64,000 nt of DNA from Chloroflexota bacterium (GCA_022616275.1 JAKEFB010000069.1:1-64000); one strand, 5' to 3'; shown: positions 16,940-25,795, numbered from the stretch's first letter. The notes: generated by a model from the sequence alone, not told the origin. Translations and numbers: made by a program.

Positions 16940-17755
16940 GTGCGTATTCTCATTGCTACCGGTGGCGCTGCCCATTCCGACGTTGCCGTTCGCCTGGGCG
17001 CTTGCGTTGTCCGGGCCACTCATAGCCAAGCAACCTTGCTGACCGTGATCAAACATGAAACCGAGCGGCAGCAGGCCAATGCCATCCTGCTCCGGGCGGC
17101 GGTATTGATGGCCCCGGCCTTGACCGGGGCGCAAAAGCGAGTTCGGGTCGGTCGGCCGGCCGAGGAAATCGTTCGGGAAGCCACCGAGGTCTGCTATGAT
17201 CTGATTGTCATCGGCGAACGGCCGCTGCACCGGCTGGTCCGGCGCTTGCTGGGGCCGACGGCCGATTATGTGATTGCCCGCATGCCCTGTCCGGTCATGA
17301 TCGCCCGGAACAAGACTGGCCCGCTGCGCCGTTTCCTGGTATGTGAGGGCGGCCGGGACCCCTCGTTGCTCAACCGCCTGACAGCTCGCCTGACTCCCTT
17401 GCTGGCGCTGGCTAAGGAGTTGACCGTGCTGCACGTCATGTCGCAAATCGCCACTTCACCCACGGCGCCGGGTTGGCTGCTGACGGCCAACGCCGAAACG
17501 CTGATAGCCCGCCATACGACCGAAGGTGAATGGCTGGAAAACGACCTGGAAGCATTGCAGCGGTTAAGCGCCTGTCTCCAGCCCAAAGTCCGCCACGGGT
17601 TGGTAGTACCCGAAATCCTGGCTGAGGCGAAAAGCGGCGACTACGACCTGGTGGTAATTGGGGCACACCAGGGGAGGGGGTGGGATCGTTTCCTGCTGGA
17701 CGACCTGGCCCACCAGATTGTCCTCCAGGCCGACCGGCCGGTGCTGGTGGTCTAA
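16940..17755 (+). CDS. Tandem universal stress protein
   Basis: The 271-residue protein has two USP units. Unit 1 (1-130) runs from MRILIATGGAAHSDVAVRLG to YDLIVIGERPLHRLVRRLLG and then PCPVMIAR. Unit 2 (~135-271) runs to YDLVVIGAHQGRGWDRFLLDD and then RPVLVV. Both end-motifs match the G-x-n ATP-binding signature region of USP proteins. The start is GTG 16940. Its stop overlaps, tail to tail by 4 bp, the stop of the minus-strand kinase-fold gene. Fifty bases separate it from the preceding USP, including a small CTGTT/AACAG inverted repeat. Confidence 0.85.
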   Translation: MRILIATGGAAHSDVAVRLGACVVRATHSQATLLTVIKHETERQQANAILLRAAVLMAPALTGAQKRVRVGRPAEEIVREATEVCYDLIVIGERPLHRLVRRLLGPTADYVIARMPCPVMIARNKTGPLRRFLVCEGGRDPSLLNRLTARLTPLLALAKELTVLHVMSQIATSPTAPGWLLTANAETLIARHTTEGEWLENDLEALQRLSACLQPKVRHGLVVPEILAEAKSGDYDLVVIGAHQGRGWDRFLLDDLAHQIVLQADRPVLVV

Positions 17756-18660
17756 AGCCGGGCCAGGTATTCGGCGCAGATCAGCGTTTCGTCCCAGACG
17801 CGGCCGTGATCCTCGATGCCCCACCAGGCCGACAGGACTGCCTGGACCACCCCCCAGCCAACGATGCGTTGCCGGTCCAGCTCTACTTCTTCGGCCAGTT
17901 GGTCCACCCGCCGGGCCAGGAGATGTTCCAGCCCGGACGCCTGGAGCGGATCGGGCAATGAGTTGTACAATAAGACGGACGTTTCGTAGGCGGGCTCGCC
18001 GGCGACCCCTTTAGGGTCAATGGCCAGCCAGGGCTGGCGGGTGGCAGCCAGGATGTTGTCGTGGTGCAGGTCGCCGTGCAGGAGAACCATGTCGCCGGCC
18101 GAGGTGAGCAGTTCCCGGCGCAGCGATTCAGCCATCTCGACCAGGTGAGCGGGAAAAGGGCCAACACCGCCATCGTAGTAGATCCGCAGGCGCTGGATGC
18201 CGGCCGTCCAGCGAGCCAGGGTGGGGAAAGGGTGGCCGGGCGGGAGCGGCCGCCACAACTGGCGCATGACCCCGGCGGCAATAGACGTGGCCTGCTCGTC
18301 GTCTCCTAGTTGGGAGAGCGGCGTCCCCGGCTTAAGCTGCTCCAGCAAGAGAATACCCTGCTCTGGGTCGGCCGCCAGTAGCCGGGCCATACCCTGCCCC
18401 TGGTAAAGGCGCAGCGCCTCGATTTCTGTTAATAGCTCGGGGTTGGGCAACCCCAACTTCAGCATCACCGGCGTAGCGCCGGCCTGGACGGCCGGAGCCA
18501 CGTAGTTGTAGGACAGGTTGGCGACCGGCGGCAGGACCTGGAGCGACCAGCGGCGCTCGCACTCAGCGATAAGCTCCGGCAGGCGCTCCAGCCAGGCCAG
18601 GCCTGTATCTCCACCTAATTCGATGATGGTCTGGGCAAAGTGCGGCGGCACATGGTTCAC
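17752..18660 (-). CDS. Aminoglycoside/hydroxyurea-type antibiotic kinase family protein
   Basis: The 302-residue protein has the APH fold of the streptomycin 6-kinase/hydroxyurea kinase family. It has an N-terminal lobe with TPVMLKLGLPNPELLTEIEAL (Lys and Glu of the nucleotide site), the catalytic loop VLLHGDLHHDNIL (Asp and Asn) and the metal-binding WLAIDPKGVAGEPAYE (Asp). Chromosomal members in environmental bacteria often have unknown natural substrates. It overlaps the GNAT gene upstream on the same strand by 4 bp (ATGA), so the pair is co-transcribed: two small-molecule modifying enzymes in tandem. Confidence 0.88.
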   Translation of the reverse strand: MNHVPPHFAQTIIELGGDTGLAWLERLPELIAECERRWSLQVLPPVANLSYNYVAPAVQAGATPVMLKLGLPNPELLTEIEALRLYQGQGMARLLAADPEQGILLLEQLKPGTPLSQLGDDEQATSIAAGVMRQLWRPLPPGHPFPTLARWTAGIQRLRIYYDGGVGPFPAHLVEMAESLRRELLTSAGDMVLLHGDLHHDNILAATRQPWLAIDPKGVAGEPAYETSVLLYNSLPDPLQASGLEHLLARRVDQLAEEVELDRQRIVGWGVVQAVLSAWWGIEDHGRVWDETLICAEYLARL

Positions 18661-19451
18661 GGTTTAAACTCGGTAATCTGGCCGGCCGGCGCAAAACCCA
18701 GGCGGGTGTAGAGCCCCAGCCCCTCGGCCGAAGCCTGAAGGATGGCGGTGGTGTAGCCGGCCGCCTTCGCCTCACGCAGAGCATGACCGGTAAGGGCCGT
18801 GCCATAGCCACGCCGCCGGGCGCCGGCCAGCGTGACCACCGAATAAAGACCGGCCACCCCGGCCGCCAGGCACAATTCGCTGCAAGCCACCGGCCGGCCG
18901 GCCACGTAGCCAACGTAAAAACGCAAGGGGCACTTGGCCGCCAGCACCTGGTCAACCACCAACTGGTAAAAGGCCACCACCCAGGGGTCGAGCCGGTCAC
19001 CGTCGTCGGCGATGACGGCTCCGAAATCGGCCAGCCCTTGGGGGGTTGTTGCCTGCCGGATGGCGAGTTTACTGGGGAGCATCACGGCCGGCAGGTGGTC
19101 CAGATCCATGGCCATAGCCGTCTCGCATTCGGCCGCAATCAGCCCGGCGGCAGTGAGTAGCGCTGGCAGCTCCGGCGGAGAATCGCCAGGGCTAACCCAC
19201 CAGGAAAAAGGGCGGTCCACCCGGTGGAAGTAAGCGACGACTTCGGCAATTCGCGCCTGGGCCTGCGCCGGCTTTAGACGGGCTCGGCAGACCAGGTTAA
19301 AGGTGTCGCACGGCAACCCTGAATCTACCACCAGGAGGTCGGGGTCATCCCGGACTGTCATCGTCGGATGAGTGGCCTGCAGGGTGCTGGCGTGAGCGGC
19401 CAGGTTGGCGGCCATGTACGCGTGCAACTCTGCAAACGAGTGAGTGGACAT
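18657..19451 (-). CDS. GNAT-family N-acetyltransferase
   Basis: This 264-residue protein has a C-terminal GNAT domain. AAGVAGLYSVVTLAGARRRGYGTALTGHAL contains the acetyl-CoA pyrophosphate loop (RRRGYGTA), followed by AAGYTTAILQASAEGLGLYTRLGF. The N-terminal ~120 residues form a second, degenerate GNAT-like half (PFSWWVSPGDSPPELPALL). The acceptor substrate is unknown. The stop overlaps the start of the kinase-fold gene by 4 bp. Confidence 0.85.
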   Translation of the reverse strand: MSTHSFAELHAYMAANLAAHASTLQATHPTMTVRDDPDLLVVDSGLPCDTFNLVCRARLKPAQAQARIAEVVAYFHRVDRPFSWWVSPGDSPPELPALLTAAGLIAAECETAMAMDLDHLPAVMLPSKLAIRQATTPQGLADFGAVIADDGDRLDPWVVAFYQLVVDQVLAAKCPLRFYVGYVAGRPVACSELCLAAGVAGLYSVVTLAGARRRGYGTALTGHALREAKAAGYTTAILQASAEGLGLYTRLGFAPAGQITEFKP

Positions 19452-19463
19452 AGAAACAGACCC

Positions 19464-20309
19464 TCAGTCCTTGTCGCCAACCACTTTGGTTGGACCGGCC
19501 AAGACGCGGGCTTCCAACTCCTCAAACGACCCCCGGTAACCGTGAAGCGATTCCAACCACCAGGTGACGCCGGCCGCGGCGTAGTCGCTGACCAGGGCGT
19601 TGTCGCCGGGTTGGGAGGCACCGGTCAGAGCCACGTCGAAGGGTTGGGAAGAGACACGGTGTTGGCGGATGGTGGCCACAATCGCGGCGATCTGTTCCGG
19701 CGATTTGATCATCTGGCCGTGCTCGTCGTCGCCACCGCCAACCCAGCCATCCCAGTGGGCGGCCCGGCGCAGCGCCGGCCGGCTATCGCCACCCACCCAC
19801 ACGGGGACACGCGGCCGCTGGACGGGCAACGGGGCCAGGGCCACGTCCTGGATAGTATAGTGCTGCCCCCGTAAGGTGACTTTTTCGCCTGACCAGAGGC
19901 GGTTGAGAATCTCCAACCCCTCGTCGAGCCGGCCAGCTCGCTCCCGAGCGTCACCTGCTTCGCCAAAGGCGGTGAACTCTTCAGGGACACCGCCCAAACC
20001 AACGCCCAGGATCACCCGACCCTGGCTGAGCAGGTCGAGGGTGGCTATGGTGTTGGCCAGGATGTGCGGCCGGCGGCGGGGGAGTGGAGTGACGGCCGTG
20101 CCCACCTTGAGGTGCTGCGTCGCCAGAGCGACGGCGGCCAGGATAACCCAGGGATCGCCAGAGGGCACACCCCAGGCAAAAGCCAGGTGGTCCCAGACAA
20201 ACAACCCATGCCAGCCGGCTAATTCGGCGGCCTGGGCCAGCCGAACGACCAGGCGAGGGTCGGCGTAATCGCCAAGAGTAACGACGTTAAGACCGTACTG
20301 CATAACCAC
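19464..20309 (-). CDS. LLM-class (luciferase-like, F420/FMN) oxidoreductase
   Basis: The 281-residue TIM-barrel protein matches the luciferase-like monooxygenase superfamily, F420-dependent branch: GLFVWDHLAFAWGVPSGDPWV near residue 35, then VKVGTAVTPLPRRRPHILANT-type (LKVGTAVTPLPRRRPHILAN), ILGVGLGGVPEEFTAFGE and PVWVGGDSRPALRRAAHWDGW. The cofactor is inferred from family membership. The start may be GTG 20309 or ATG 20303; neither has a clear ribosome binding site. It lies 12 bp upstream of the GNAT gene on the same strand and probably heads that three-gene unit. Confidence 0.88.
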   Translation of the reverse strand: MVMQYGLNVVTLGDYADPRLVVRLAQAAELAGWHGLFVWDHLAFAWGVPSGDPWVILAAVALATQHLKVGTAVTPLPRRRPHILANTIATLDLLSQGRVILGVGLGGVPEEFTAFGEAGDARERAGRLDEGLEILNRLWSGEKVTLRGQHYTIQDVALAPLPVQRPRVPVWVGGDSRPALRRAAHWDGWVGGGDDEHGQMIKSPEQIAAIVATIRQHRVSSQPFDVALTGASQPGDNALVSDYAAAGVTWWLESLHGYRGSFEELEARVLAGPTKVVGDKD

Positions 20310-20405
20310 CGATGAATACAGATTAACACAGATTTAGCTAGATGTAGTATAAACGACAGTAGCTACGGGCCAAAAAGAAAGCCCGAGCCTAGAAGGAAAA
20401 TCGCT

Positions 20406-21977
20406 ATGCCTGACGCGGCCGCCACCAGTTACGACCAGACCCCTTACCCCAGTCTCTCTTACACCCAGACGCATCCCGACCGCCTGGCGGCGCTGGCTCG
20501 ACTGTTGGGCCTGGAGCCGGCCCCGGTGGAGGCGTGCCGGGTGCTGGAGCTGGGCTGCGCCGGAGGCGGCAATCTCCTTCCCATGGCCTACACCTTGCCG
20601 GGCAGCCATTTTGTCGGGCTGGATGCCTCGGTTCGCCAGATAGCCGACGGCCAGGCGGCCGTAGCGGCGCTGGGGTTGAAGAATGTGACCCTGCAGGCAA
20701 TGGATATCCTGGAGATGTCACCGGCCCTCGGCGCCGACTTCGGCCGGTTCGACTACATTATCGCCCACGGTCTCTATTCCTGGGCGCCCCGGCCGGTGCG
20801 GGATAGGTTGCTGGCTATCTGCCGGCAGCGCCTGGCTCCCAATGGGGTAGCTTACATTAGCTACAACGTCTACCCCGGCTGGCACATGCTGGGTATGGTC
20901 CGGGAAATGATGCACTACCACACCCGCCACGTGGCCGACCCCCAGCGCCGGGCGGCCGAAGCGCGGGCCCTGGTGACCTTCCTGACCGAAGCCGTGCCGG
21001 CCGACAATGCCTTCGGCAGCTTCCTGGAAACGTACCACAACATGTTACGGAAGAAAGTGGCTGAGGGCCAGACCAGCGGCGACGCCTTGTTGCTGCACGA
21101 CGAACTGGAAGAGATCAACGAACCAGTCTACTTTTACCAGTTTGTCGAGCACGCCGCCGCGCACGGCTTGCAATACCTGGTGGAAGCGCAGTTCGCGGAC
21201 GTGATGCCGGGGCGTTTCCCGCCGCCGGTGGTCGCCGGGTTGCGCCGGCTGGCCAAAAATACGGTTGAGCTGGAGCAATACATGGACTTTCTCAAGAACC
21301 GTACCTTTCGCCAGACGTTGCTCTGCCACCGGGAGGTCCACGTAGACCGGGCCATCCGGCCGGAGCGACTGGCCAATTTCCTGCTGGCCACGCGGGCCCG
21401 GCCGGCGCCGGCCGAGAGTGACAAGCCGGAGGTCGCTCGCTTTCGCGCCTTGGATGGAGCCGTCTTTTCGACCGACCACCCCCTGACGAGGGCGGCTTTT
21501 TTACACCTGGTCCGGCGTTCACCGCAGGCTGTACATTTTGTCGAATTGGCCCGGACGGCCGCCGCCGACTGTTTCCCCGACCCTGGCGCGGCCGACCTGG
21601 CCCGCGAACAGCACATCCTGGCCGCCAATCTGCTCCAGGCTTATGGTTACAGCGGCGGCCTGATCGAGTTGCACGTCTACGCGCCCCCTCTTGTCCTGGT
21701 TTCCGGCGAGCGGCCGGTGGCCAGCGCCCTGGCCCGCTGGCAGGCGGCTAACGGGCTGCGCGTCACCAACCTGCGCCATGAGCGGGTGAGCCTGGACGAG
21801 ACCGCCCGCCGCCTGCTGCTGCGCCTGGACGGCCAGCACGACCGGGCGGCGCTGCAAGCCTGGTGGGCAAGGGAAGTGGCGGCCGGGGCAGGGACGCAAC
21901 CATCTCCAGAGGCGCTGGCCCAGGATTTAGCGCGTAACCTGGCCTGGCTGGCTCGGGCAGCGCTGCTAGAAGCCTGA
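20406..21977 (+). CDS. Class I methyltransferase with methyltransferase-regulatory domain
   Basis: The 523-residue protein has a SAM-binding domain with motif I VLELGCAGGGNLLPMA (~47-62), an acidic FVGLDAS and a motif region FDYIIAHGLYSW. From ~215 it continues into the predicted methyltransferase regulatory domain (FYQFVEHAAAHGLQYLVEAQF, then FLKNRTFRQTLLCHRE). This architecture is shared with proteins suggested to methylate lysine or cell-surface targets; the substrate here is unknown. A GAAGGA lies ahead of ATG 20406, and a shared promoter region separates it from the divergent LLM oxidoreductase. Confidence 0.88.
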   Translation: MPDAAATSYDQTPYPSLSYTQTHPDRLAALARLLGLEPAPVEACRVLELGCAGGGNLLPMAYTLPGSHFVGLDASVRQIADGQAAVAALGLKNVTLQAMDILEMSPALGADFGRFDYIIAHGLYSWAPRPVRDRLLAICRQRLAPNGVAYISYNVYPGWHMLGMVREMMHYHTRHVADPQRRAAEARALVTFLTEAVPADNAFGSFLETYHNMLRKKVAEGQTSGDALLLHDELEEINEPVYFYQFVEHAAAHGLQYLVEAQFADVMPGRFPPPVVAGLRRLAKNTVELEQYMDFLKNRTFRQTLLCHREVHVDRAIRPERLANFLLATRARPAPAESDKPEVARFRALDGAVFSTDHPLTRAAFLHLVRRSPQAVHFVELARTAAADCFPDPGAADLAREQHILAANLLQAYGYSGGLIELHVYAPPLVLVSGERPVASALARWQAANGLRVTNLRHERVSLDETARRLLLRLDGQHDRAALQAWWAREVAAGAGTQPSPEALAQDLARNLAWLARAALLEA

Positions 21978-22039
21978 TAGACCGCCTCGTCGCCGGCAAA
22001 ATGGTCCAGGCCGGGATATGCTACTACACCGCGACACTC

Positions 22040-22612
22040 CTACACAACCTCACCCTTAGCCAGCCACTCAATGACCTCGGCTGCGTTCTGGTCAGGGGGG
22101 AAAACGGGGTAAAAAACTTTGACAATTTGCCCGTCGTCAATGATGAGCGTCAGTCGCTTGATGAGAACCATCCCGGCCGCTTCGAAGGTGGGCAATTGTA
22201 AAGCCCGGGTAAAGGCCAGGCCAGCGTCACTCAACAGCTCAAAGGGTAGGTGGAGCCGCTGGGCCGCCTCGCGCTGGTAGTCCGTATCCTGGGTGCTGAG
22301 ACCGAAGACGGCCGCCTGTAACGCCTGTAATTCCTGGTAATGGTCGCGAAAAGCACACGACTGGGGAGTGCAGCCGCGAGCCCCAGGGATCAGGTCCCAG
22401 CCGGGTGGCGGGCCCTGGTCGGGTAGGCCGGTGCGGGGATAACAGTAGACGACGGTCGTGCCGGCCAGGCCGGCCAGGTCCACCAGCCGCCCGGCCGTGG
22501 AGAGCAACGAGACAGAAGGAAGTTGCAACCCCGGCAAATGGTCGCAGGCCTTGTCGTCTATAGGCACGGGTATATCGGCCGGCAGGCTATACAAGTCGTC
22601 TGATCGAGCCAT
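22040..22612 (-). CDS. Peroxiredoxin (BCP/PrxQ-like)
   Basis: This 190-residue thioredoxin-fold peroxidase carries GARGCTPQSCAFRDHY, with the peroxidatic Cys81 and a resolving Cys86 in the CX4C arrangement of BCP/PrxQ enzymes. The adjacent YCYPRTG segment belongs to the active-site strand. It reduces peroxides using thioredoxin. The thioredoxin-TPR protein at 31242 is one possible donor in this genome. The gene stands alone, with a strong hairpin 84 bp upstream of its start. Confidence 0.9.
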   Translation of the reverse strand: MARSDDLYSLPADIPVPIDDKACDHLPGLQLPSVSLLSTAGRLVDLAGLAGTTVVYCYPRTGLPDQGPPPGWDLIPGARGCTPQSCAFRDHYQELQALQAAVFGLSTQDTDYQREAAQRLHLPFELLSDAGLAFTRALQLPTFEAAGMVLIKRLTLIIDDGQIVKVFYPVFPPDQNAAEVIEWLAKGEVV

Positions 22613-22695
22613 TCTCTCACTCTAACTCCAGACTCACTGTGTTGAAACTCAATTTAGTATAACGCCCACCGGCCGGATCTACGAAAAACTGTACT

Positions 22696-22725
22696 AAAGG
22701 ACAGGTCGCCTACCTGTCCTTTTTC
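22696..22725 (+). terminator. 11-bp stem with T-run (terminator or attenuator)
   Basis: AAAGGACAGGT (22696-22706) pairs with ACCTGTCCTTT (22712-22722) over a 5-nt loop, and a T-run continues to 22724. The site lies between two divergent genes (22612 and 22856), where no transcript is expected to end, so it could attenuate transcription towards the SDR gene. Confidence 0.6.
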
Positions 22726-22855
22726 CTGAGACCAGGCTGATCCCTTGCGCGATGTAACCAGCGCTAATTAATAGTAAAGTAATGAGCAATACGATGAAGG
22801 TAGACGGCTGATAGCTTATGGCTTACAGTTGACGGCTATTGACAAGGAGAAAACT

Positions 22856-23563
22856 ATGATTGACAAACAGCACCAAACTGCCCTGATTACCGGGGCGTCG
22901 CGGGGATTGGGACTGGCCCTGGCCCGTGAGCTGGCCGGCCGGGGCTGGCATCTGTTGATTAACGCCCGGGGCCAGGCGGCGTTGGAAGCCGCTTACCAGG
23001 AGCTGTCCCGGCACACACACGTCATTGCCATTGCCGGCGACGTGACCGACGCGGCCCATCGCCGGGCGCTGGTTACGGCCGCCCGAGCTATGGGCGGTCT
23101 GGACGCAGTCATTAACAACGCCAGTATCCTAGGCCCCAGCCCTCAGCCGGAGTTGCTGGAGTACCCGCTGGAGCTGTTGGAACAGGTCTACCGGGCTAAC
23201 GTCGTCGCTCCGTTGGGCGTCTTGCAGGCGGTTAAACGAGCGCTCAAGCCAGGGGCGACGATTATCAACGTGACCAGCGACGCAGCCGTGGAACCATACG
23301 AGGGCTGGGGCGGCTACGGCTCCAGCAAGGCGGCCCTGGAACAGTTGTCGTCCATCCTGGCGGCCGAGAACCCCGGCTGGCGGGTGTACTGGGTAGACCC
23401 CGGCGACATGCGCACCCAGATGCACCAGGAAGCGTTCCCCGGCGAAGACATTAGCGACCGGCCGCTGCCGGAAACAAGCGTGCCTGGCTTCCTGGCCCTG
23501 CTAACCGGCGATTACCCCAGCGGTCGCTACGCCGCCCGCGAACTGGTAGAGGAATTGGCATGA
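22856..23563 (+). CDS. Short-chain dehydrogenase/reductase
   Basis: The 235-residue SDR has the nucleotide-binding TGASRGLGLALA near the N-terminus, an INNAS motif, and the catalytic pair in GGYGSSKAALEQL (Tyr and Lys spaced YxxxK) with an upstream serine in NVTSDAA. The C-terminal YWVDPGDMRTQMHQEAFPGED belongs to the substrate loop. I start at ATG 22856, preceded by AAGGAG, and not at an in-frame TTG nine codons upstream. The stop overlaps the QueA-like gene start by 4 bp. Confidence 0.9.
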   Translation: MIDKQHQTALITGASRGLGLALARELAGRGWHLLINARGQAALEAAYQELSRHTHVIAIAGDVTDAAHRRALVTAARAMGGLDAVINNASILGPSPQPELLEYPLELLEQVYRANVVAPLGVLQAVKRALKPGATIINVTSDAAVEPYEGWGGYGSSKAALEQLSSILAAENPGWRVYWVDPGDMRTQMHQEAFPGEDISDRPLPETSVPGFLALLTGDYPSGRYAARELVEELA

Positions 23564-24672
23564 TACAAACGTCCACTTTTACTTCCCCAATCCTGGCTTC
23601 TCTGCCGGCGCGCCGGCCGGCGCCGGGGCTGAAGGCGCTGGACTTTAGCCTGCCGCCGGGGCTGGAAGTCGGCACGCCACCAGAGGCCCGGGGGCTGGCC
23701 CGCGACGAGGTCCGGTTGATGGTCTCTTACCGCAGCGATAACCGGGTGCTGCACACCCAGTTCCGCGACTTTCCTACCTTCCTGGACCCCGGCGACGTGT
23801 TAGTGATTAACACCAGCGGCACCTTGCCGGCCGCGCTGCCGGTGGTCCGCGCCGACGGTACGCCGCTGGAGCTGCACCTCTCGACCCGCTTGCCGAGCGA
23901 CTTGTGGACCGTGGAACTGCGCCGGACGGGCCGGGAGGGAACGGAGCCTTTTTTTGCGGCCACGGCCGGCGAGCGCCTCCATCTGCCGGGCGGCGCGTCG
24001 GCCACCTTGATTGCCCCCTATGGTGGCCAGCCGGGCCAGGCTCGCCTGTGGCTGGCCACCCTGGAATTGCCAAACCGCCTGCTCGACTACTTGGACCGCT
24101 ATGGTTTTCCGATTCGCTACAATTACGTCAAGGAACCCTGGCCGCTGGACTATTACCAGACAGTCTACGCCACGGAAATGGGCAGCGCCGAGATGCCTTC
24201 GGCCGGGCGAGCCTTTACCCCGGAACTGCTCACCCGGTTGGTGGCCAAAGGAGTTTTGGTCGCGCCACTCATTTTGCACACCGGCATAGCCAGCGTGGAG
24301 AAGAACGAACCGCCTTACGAGGAGTTTTACCGGGTGCCGGCGGTGACGGCCGACCTCGTCAACGCCGCCCGGGCTGGTGGGCAGCGCGTGGTCGCCGTCG
24401 GTACGACGGTCGTGCGCGCCCTGGAGACAGTCGGCGACGCGGCCGGCTTCGTCCAACCCGGCCAGGGCTGGACGGATCTGGTCATTACCCCGCAGCGCGG
24501 CCTGCGGGTGATCAACGGCCTGCTGACCGGGCTGCACGAGCCGGAGGCCAGCCACCTGGCCATGCTGGAGGCGCTGGCCGGCCGGGAGCACCTGACCCTG
24601 GCCTACGAGGAGGCGCTGCGCGAGCGCTACCTCTGGCACGAGTTTGGCGATTTGCATCTGATTTTACCCTGA
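23560..24672 (+). CDS. QueA-like SAM:tRNA ribosyltransferase-isomerase family protein
   Basis: The 370-residue protein follows QueA throughout: LDFSLPPGLE opening, a DVLVINTSGTLPA segment, YQTVYATEMGSAEMPSAGRAFT, LILHTGIASV, RVVAVGTTVVRALE and a final FGDLHLILP. QueA transfers and isomerises the ribosyl group of SAM onto preQ1-tRNA in queuosine synthesis. However, canonical QueA has AGLHFT where this protein has AGRAFT, and the PLPPYI motif is replaced. It resembles divergent QueA-like paralogues, so queuosine function is uncertain. It is coupled to the SDR gene by an ATGA overlap. Confidence 0.82.
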   Translation: MIQTSTFTSPILASLPARRPAPGLKALDFSLPPGLEVGTPPEARGLARDEVRLMVSYRSDNRVLHTQFRDFPTFLDPGDVLVINTSGTLPAALPVVRADGTPLELHLSTRLPSDLWTVELRRTGREGTEPFFAATAGERLHLPGGASATLIAPYGGQPGQARLWLATLELPNRLLDYLDRYGFPIRYNYVKEPWPLDYYQTVYATEMGSAEMPSAGRAFTPELLTRLVAKGVLVAPLILHTGIASVEKNEPPYEEFYRVPAVTADLVNAARAGGQRVVAVGTTVVRALETVGDAAGFVQPGQGWTDLVITPQRGLRVINGLLTGLHEPEASHLAMLEALAGREHLTLAYEEALRERYLWHEFGDLHLILP

Positions 24673-24690
24673 GATCGTTTCAAAACATTA

Positions 24691-24783
24691 ATCATCGCGA
24701 ATAACGCGAATAGGCGAATGACGCGAATGAACTTTAATTAAAAAATATTCGCGTCATTCGTTCATTCGCGCCATTCGCGATTA
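24691..24783. repeat. Long imperfect inverted repeat built of GCGAAT units
   Basis: A left arm (about 24691-24728) and a right arm (about 24747-24783) pair imperfectly over ~37 nt around an AT-rich 18-nt loop with TTTAATTAAA. Each arm consists of repeats of CGCGAAT/GCGAATG. It lies after the QueA-like gene and probably acts as its terminator or is an interspersed repeat. Confidence 0.55.
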
Positions 24784-24875
24784 CTTTTCGACTGCCTAAA
24801 GCGATAGCCCTGATACCTGTTGACCGGCGCAGCCTCCTGGGGTAGATTCGATATGAACTGCACCACGGAGGGCTT

Positions 24876-25277
24876 ATGGAAATTGTTTATCGCACCAACT
24901 ACCGGGTCACGGCCGAAGCGGTGGCCGAGGTGTTTCGCCGGTCGGGGATTCGCCGGCCGGTGGGCGACCTGCCGCGCATCCAGCGCATGCTGGACAACGC
25001 CAACCTGACCATTACCGCCTGGGATGGGGAGCGGCTGGTGGGGATCGGCCGGGCGCTGACCGACTTTAGCTTTTGCTGTTACCTGTCCGACCTGGCCGTG
25101 GACCGTGACTACCAGCGCCAGGGGATCGGCCGGACGATCATGGACCGCGTCCAGCAAGCCATTGGCGAAGAAAGCATGTTGCTGCTGCTGGCCGCCCCGG
25201 AAGCAATGGAGTATTACCCCCACGTTGGTTTCACTAAAGTCGAGAATGGCTGGATTATCAATCGTCGCGCTGGATGA
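24876..25277 (+). CDS. GNAT-family N-acetyltransferase (small)
   Basis: This 133-residue single-domain GNAT protein has LSDLAVDRDYQRQGIGRTIM, the acetyl-CoA-binding QRQGIG loop, followed by the MLLLLAAPEAMEYYPHVGF segment typical of the yhhY/PanZ-like branch. A GGAGGG ribosome binding site precedes ATG 24876. Its last 32 bases overlap the start of a second GNAT gene in another frame. Confidence 0.88.
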   Translation: MEIVYRTNYRVTAEAVAEVFRRSGIRRPVGDLPRIQRMLDNANLTITAWDGERLVGIGRALTDFSFCCYLSDLAVDRDYQRQGIGRTIMDRVQQAIGEESMLLLLAAPEAMEYYPHVGFTKVENGWIINRRAG

Positions 25278-25734
25278 ACAACAGCGCCCCTGGGCGAATG
25301 AGCTGCTGGCGGCCGAGTGGGGGGCGGCCGACCGGATTGTAACCCGCGGCCGGGTCTACGATGCCACGGCGCTACCGGGTTTTGTCGCCCTGGATCAGGG
25401 CCGGCCGGTGGGCCTGCTGACCTACCGCCTGGAAGGAGACGAGTGCGAGATCATCAGCCTGAACAGCCTGGCCGAGGGGCAGGGGATAGGTACGGCCTTG
25501 CTGGCTGCCGCTCAGGAGGCGGCCAGAGCGGCCGGTTGCTGGCGGCTGTGGCTGATTACCACCAACGACAACCTGGCGGCATTGCGCTTTTACCAGAGAC
25601 GCGGTTTTACCCTGGCCGCCCTCTATCCCAACTCCCTGGAGGAGTCTCGCCGATTGAAGCCGCAGATTCCCCTGATCGGCTTGGACGGCATCCCACTGCG
25701 GGACGAAATCGAACTAGAAATGCGCCTCATTTGA
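25246..25734 (+). CDS. GNAT-family N-acetyltransferase
   Basis: The 162-residue GNAT domain protein has ISLNSLAEGQGIGTALLAAAQ with the GQGIG acetyl-CoA loop and WLITTNDNLAALRFYQRRGF. The reading frame stays open further upstream, but the plausible start is ATG 25246 inside the preceding GNAT gene, giving a 32-bp overlap and a normal family length. The two tandem GNAT genes are not close copies. Confidence 0.82.
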   Translation: MAGLSIVALDEQQRPWANELLAAEWGAADRIVTRGRVYDATALPGFVALDQGRPVGLLTYRLEGDECEIISLNSLAEGQGIGTALLAAAQEAARAAGCWRLWLITTNDNLAALRFYQRRGFTLAALYPNSLEESRRLKPQIPLIGLDGIPLRDEIELEMRLI

Positions 25735-25760
25735 CAACAGGTAAGTTGACATAAACTCCC

Positions 25761-25780
25761 GCGATAATTCGCGATAATTC
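25761..25780. repeat. Tandem duplicated 10-mer
   Basis: GCGATAATTC occurs twice in a row between the second GNAT gene and the VOC gene. Function is not evident. Confidence 0.6.
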
Positions 25781-25795
25781 GATGCATTTAAAGCT

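Noticed and set aside
22001..22201. Small plus-strand open frame after the regulatory-domain methyltransferase
   Set aside because: It is antisense to the peroxiredoxin gene and has no ribosome binding site or motif.
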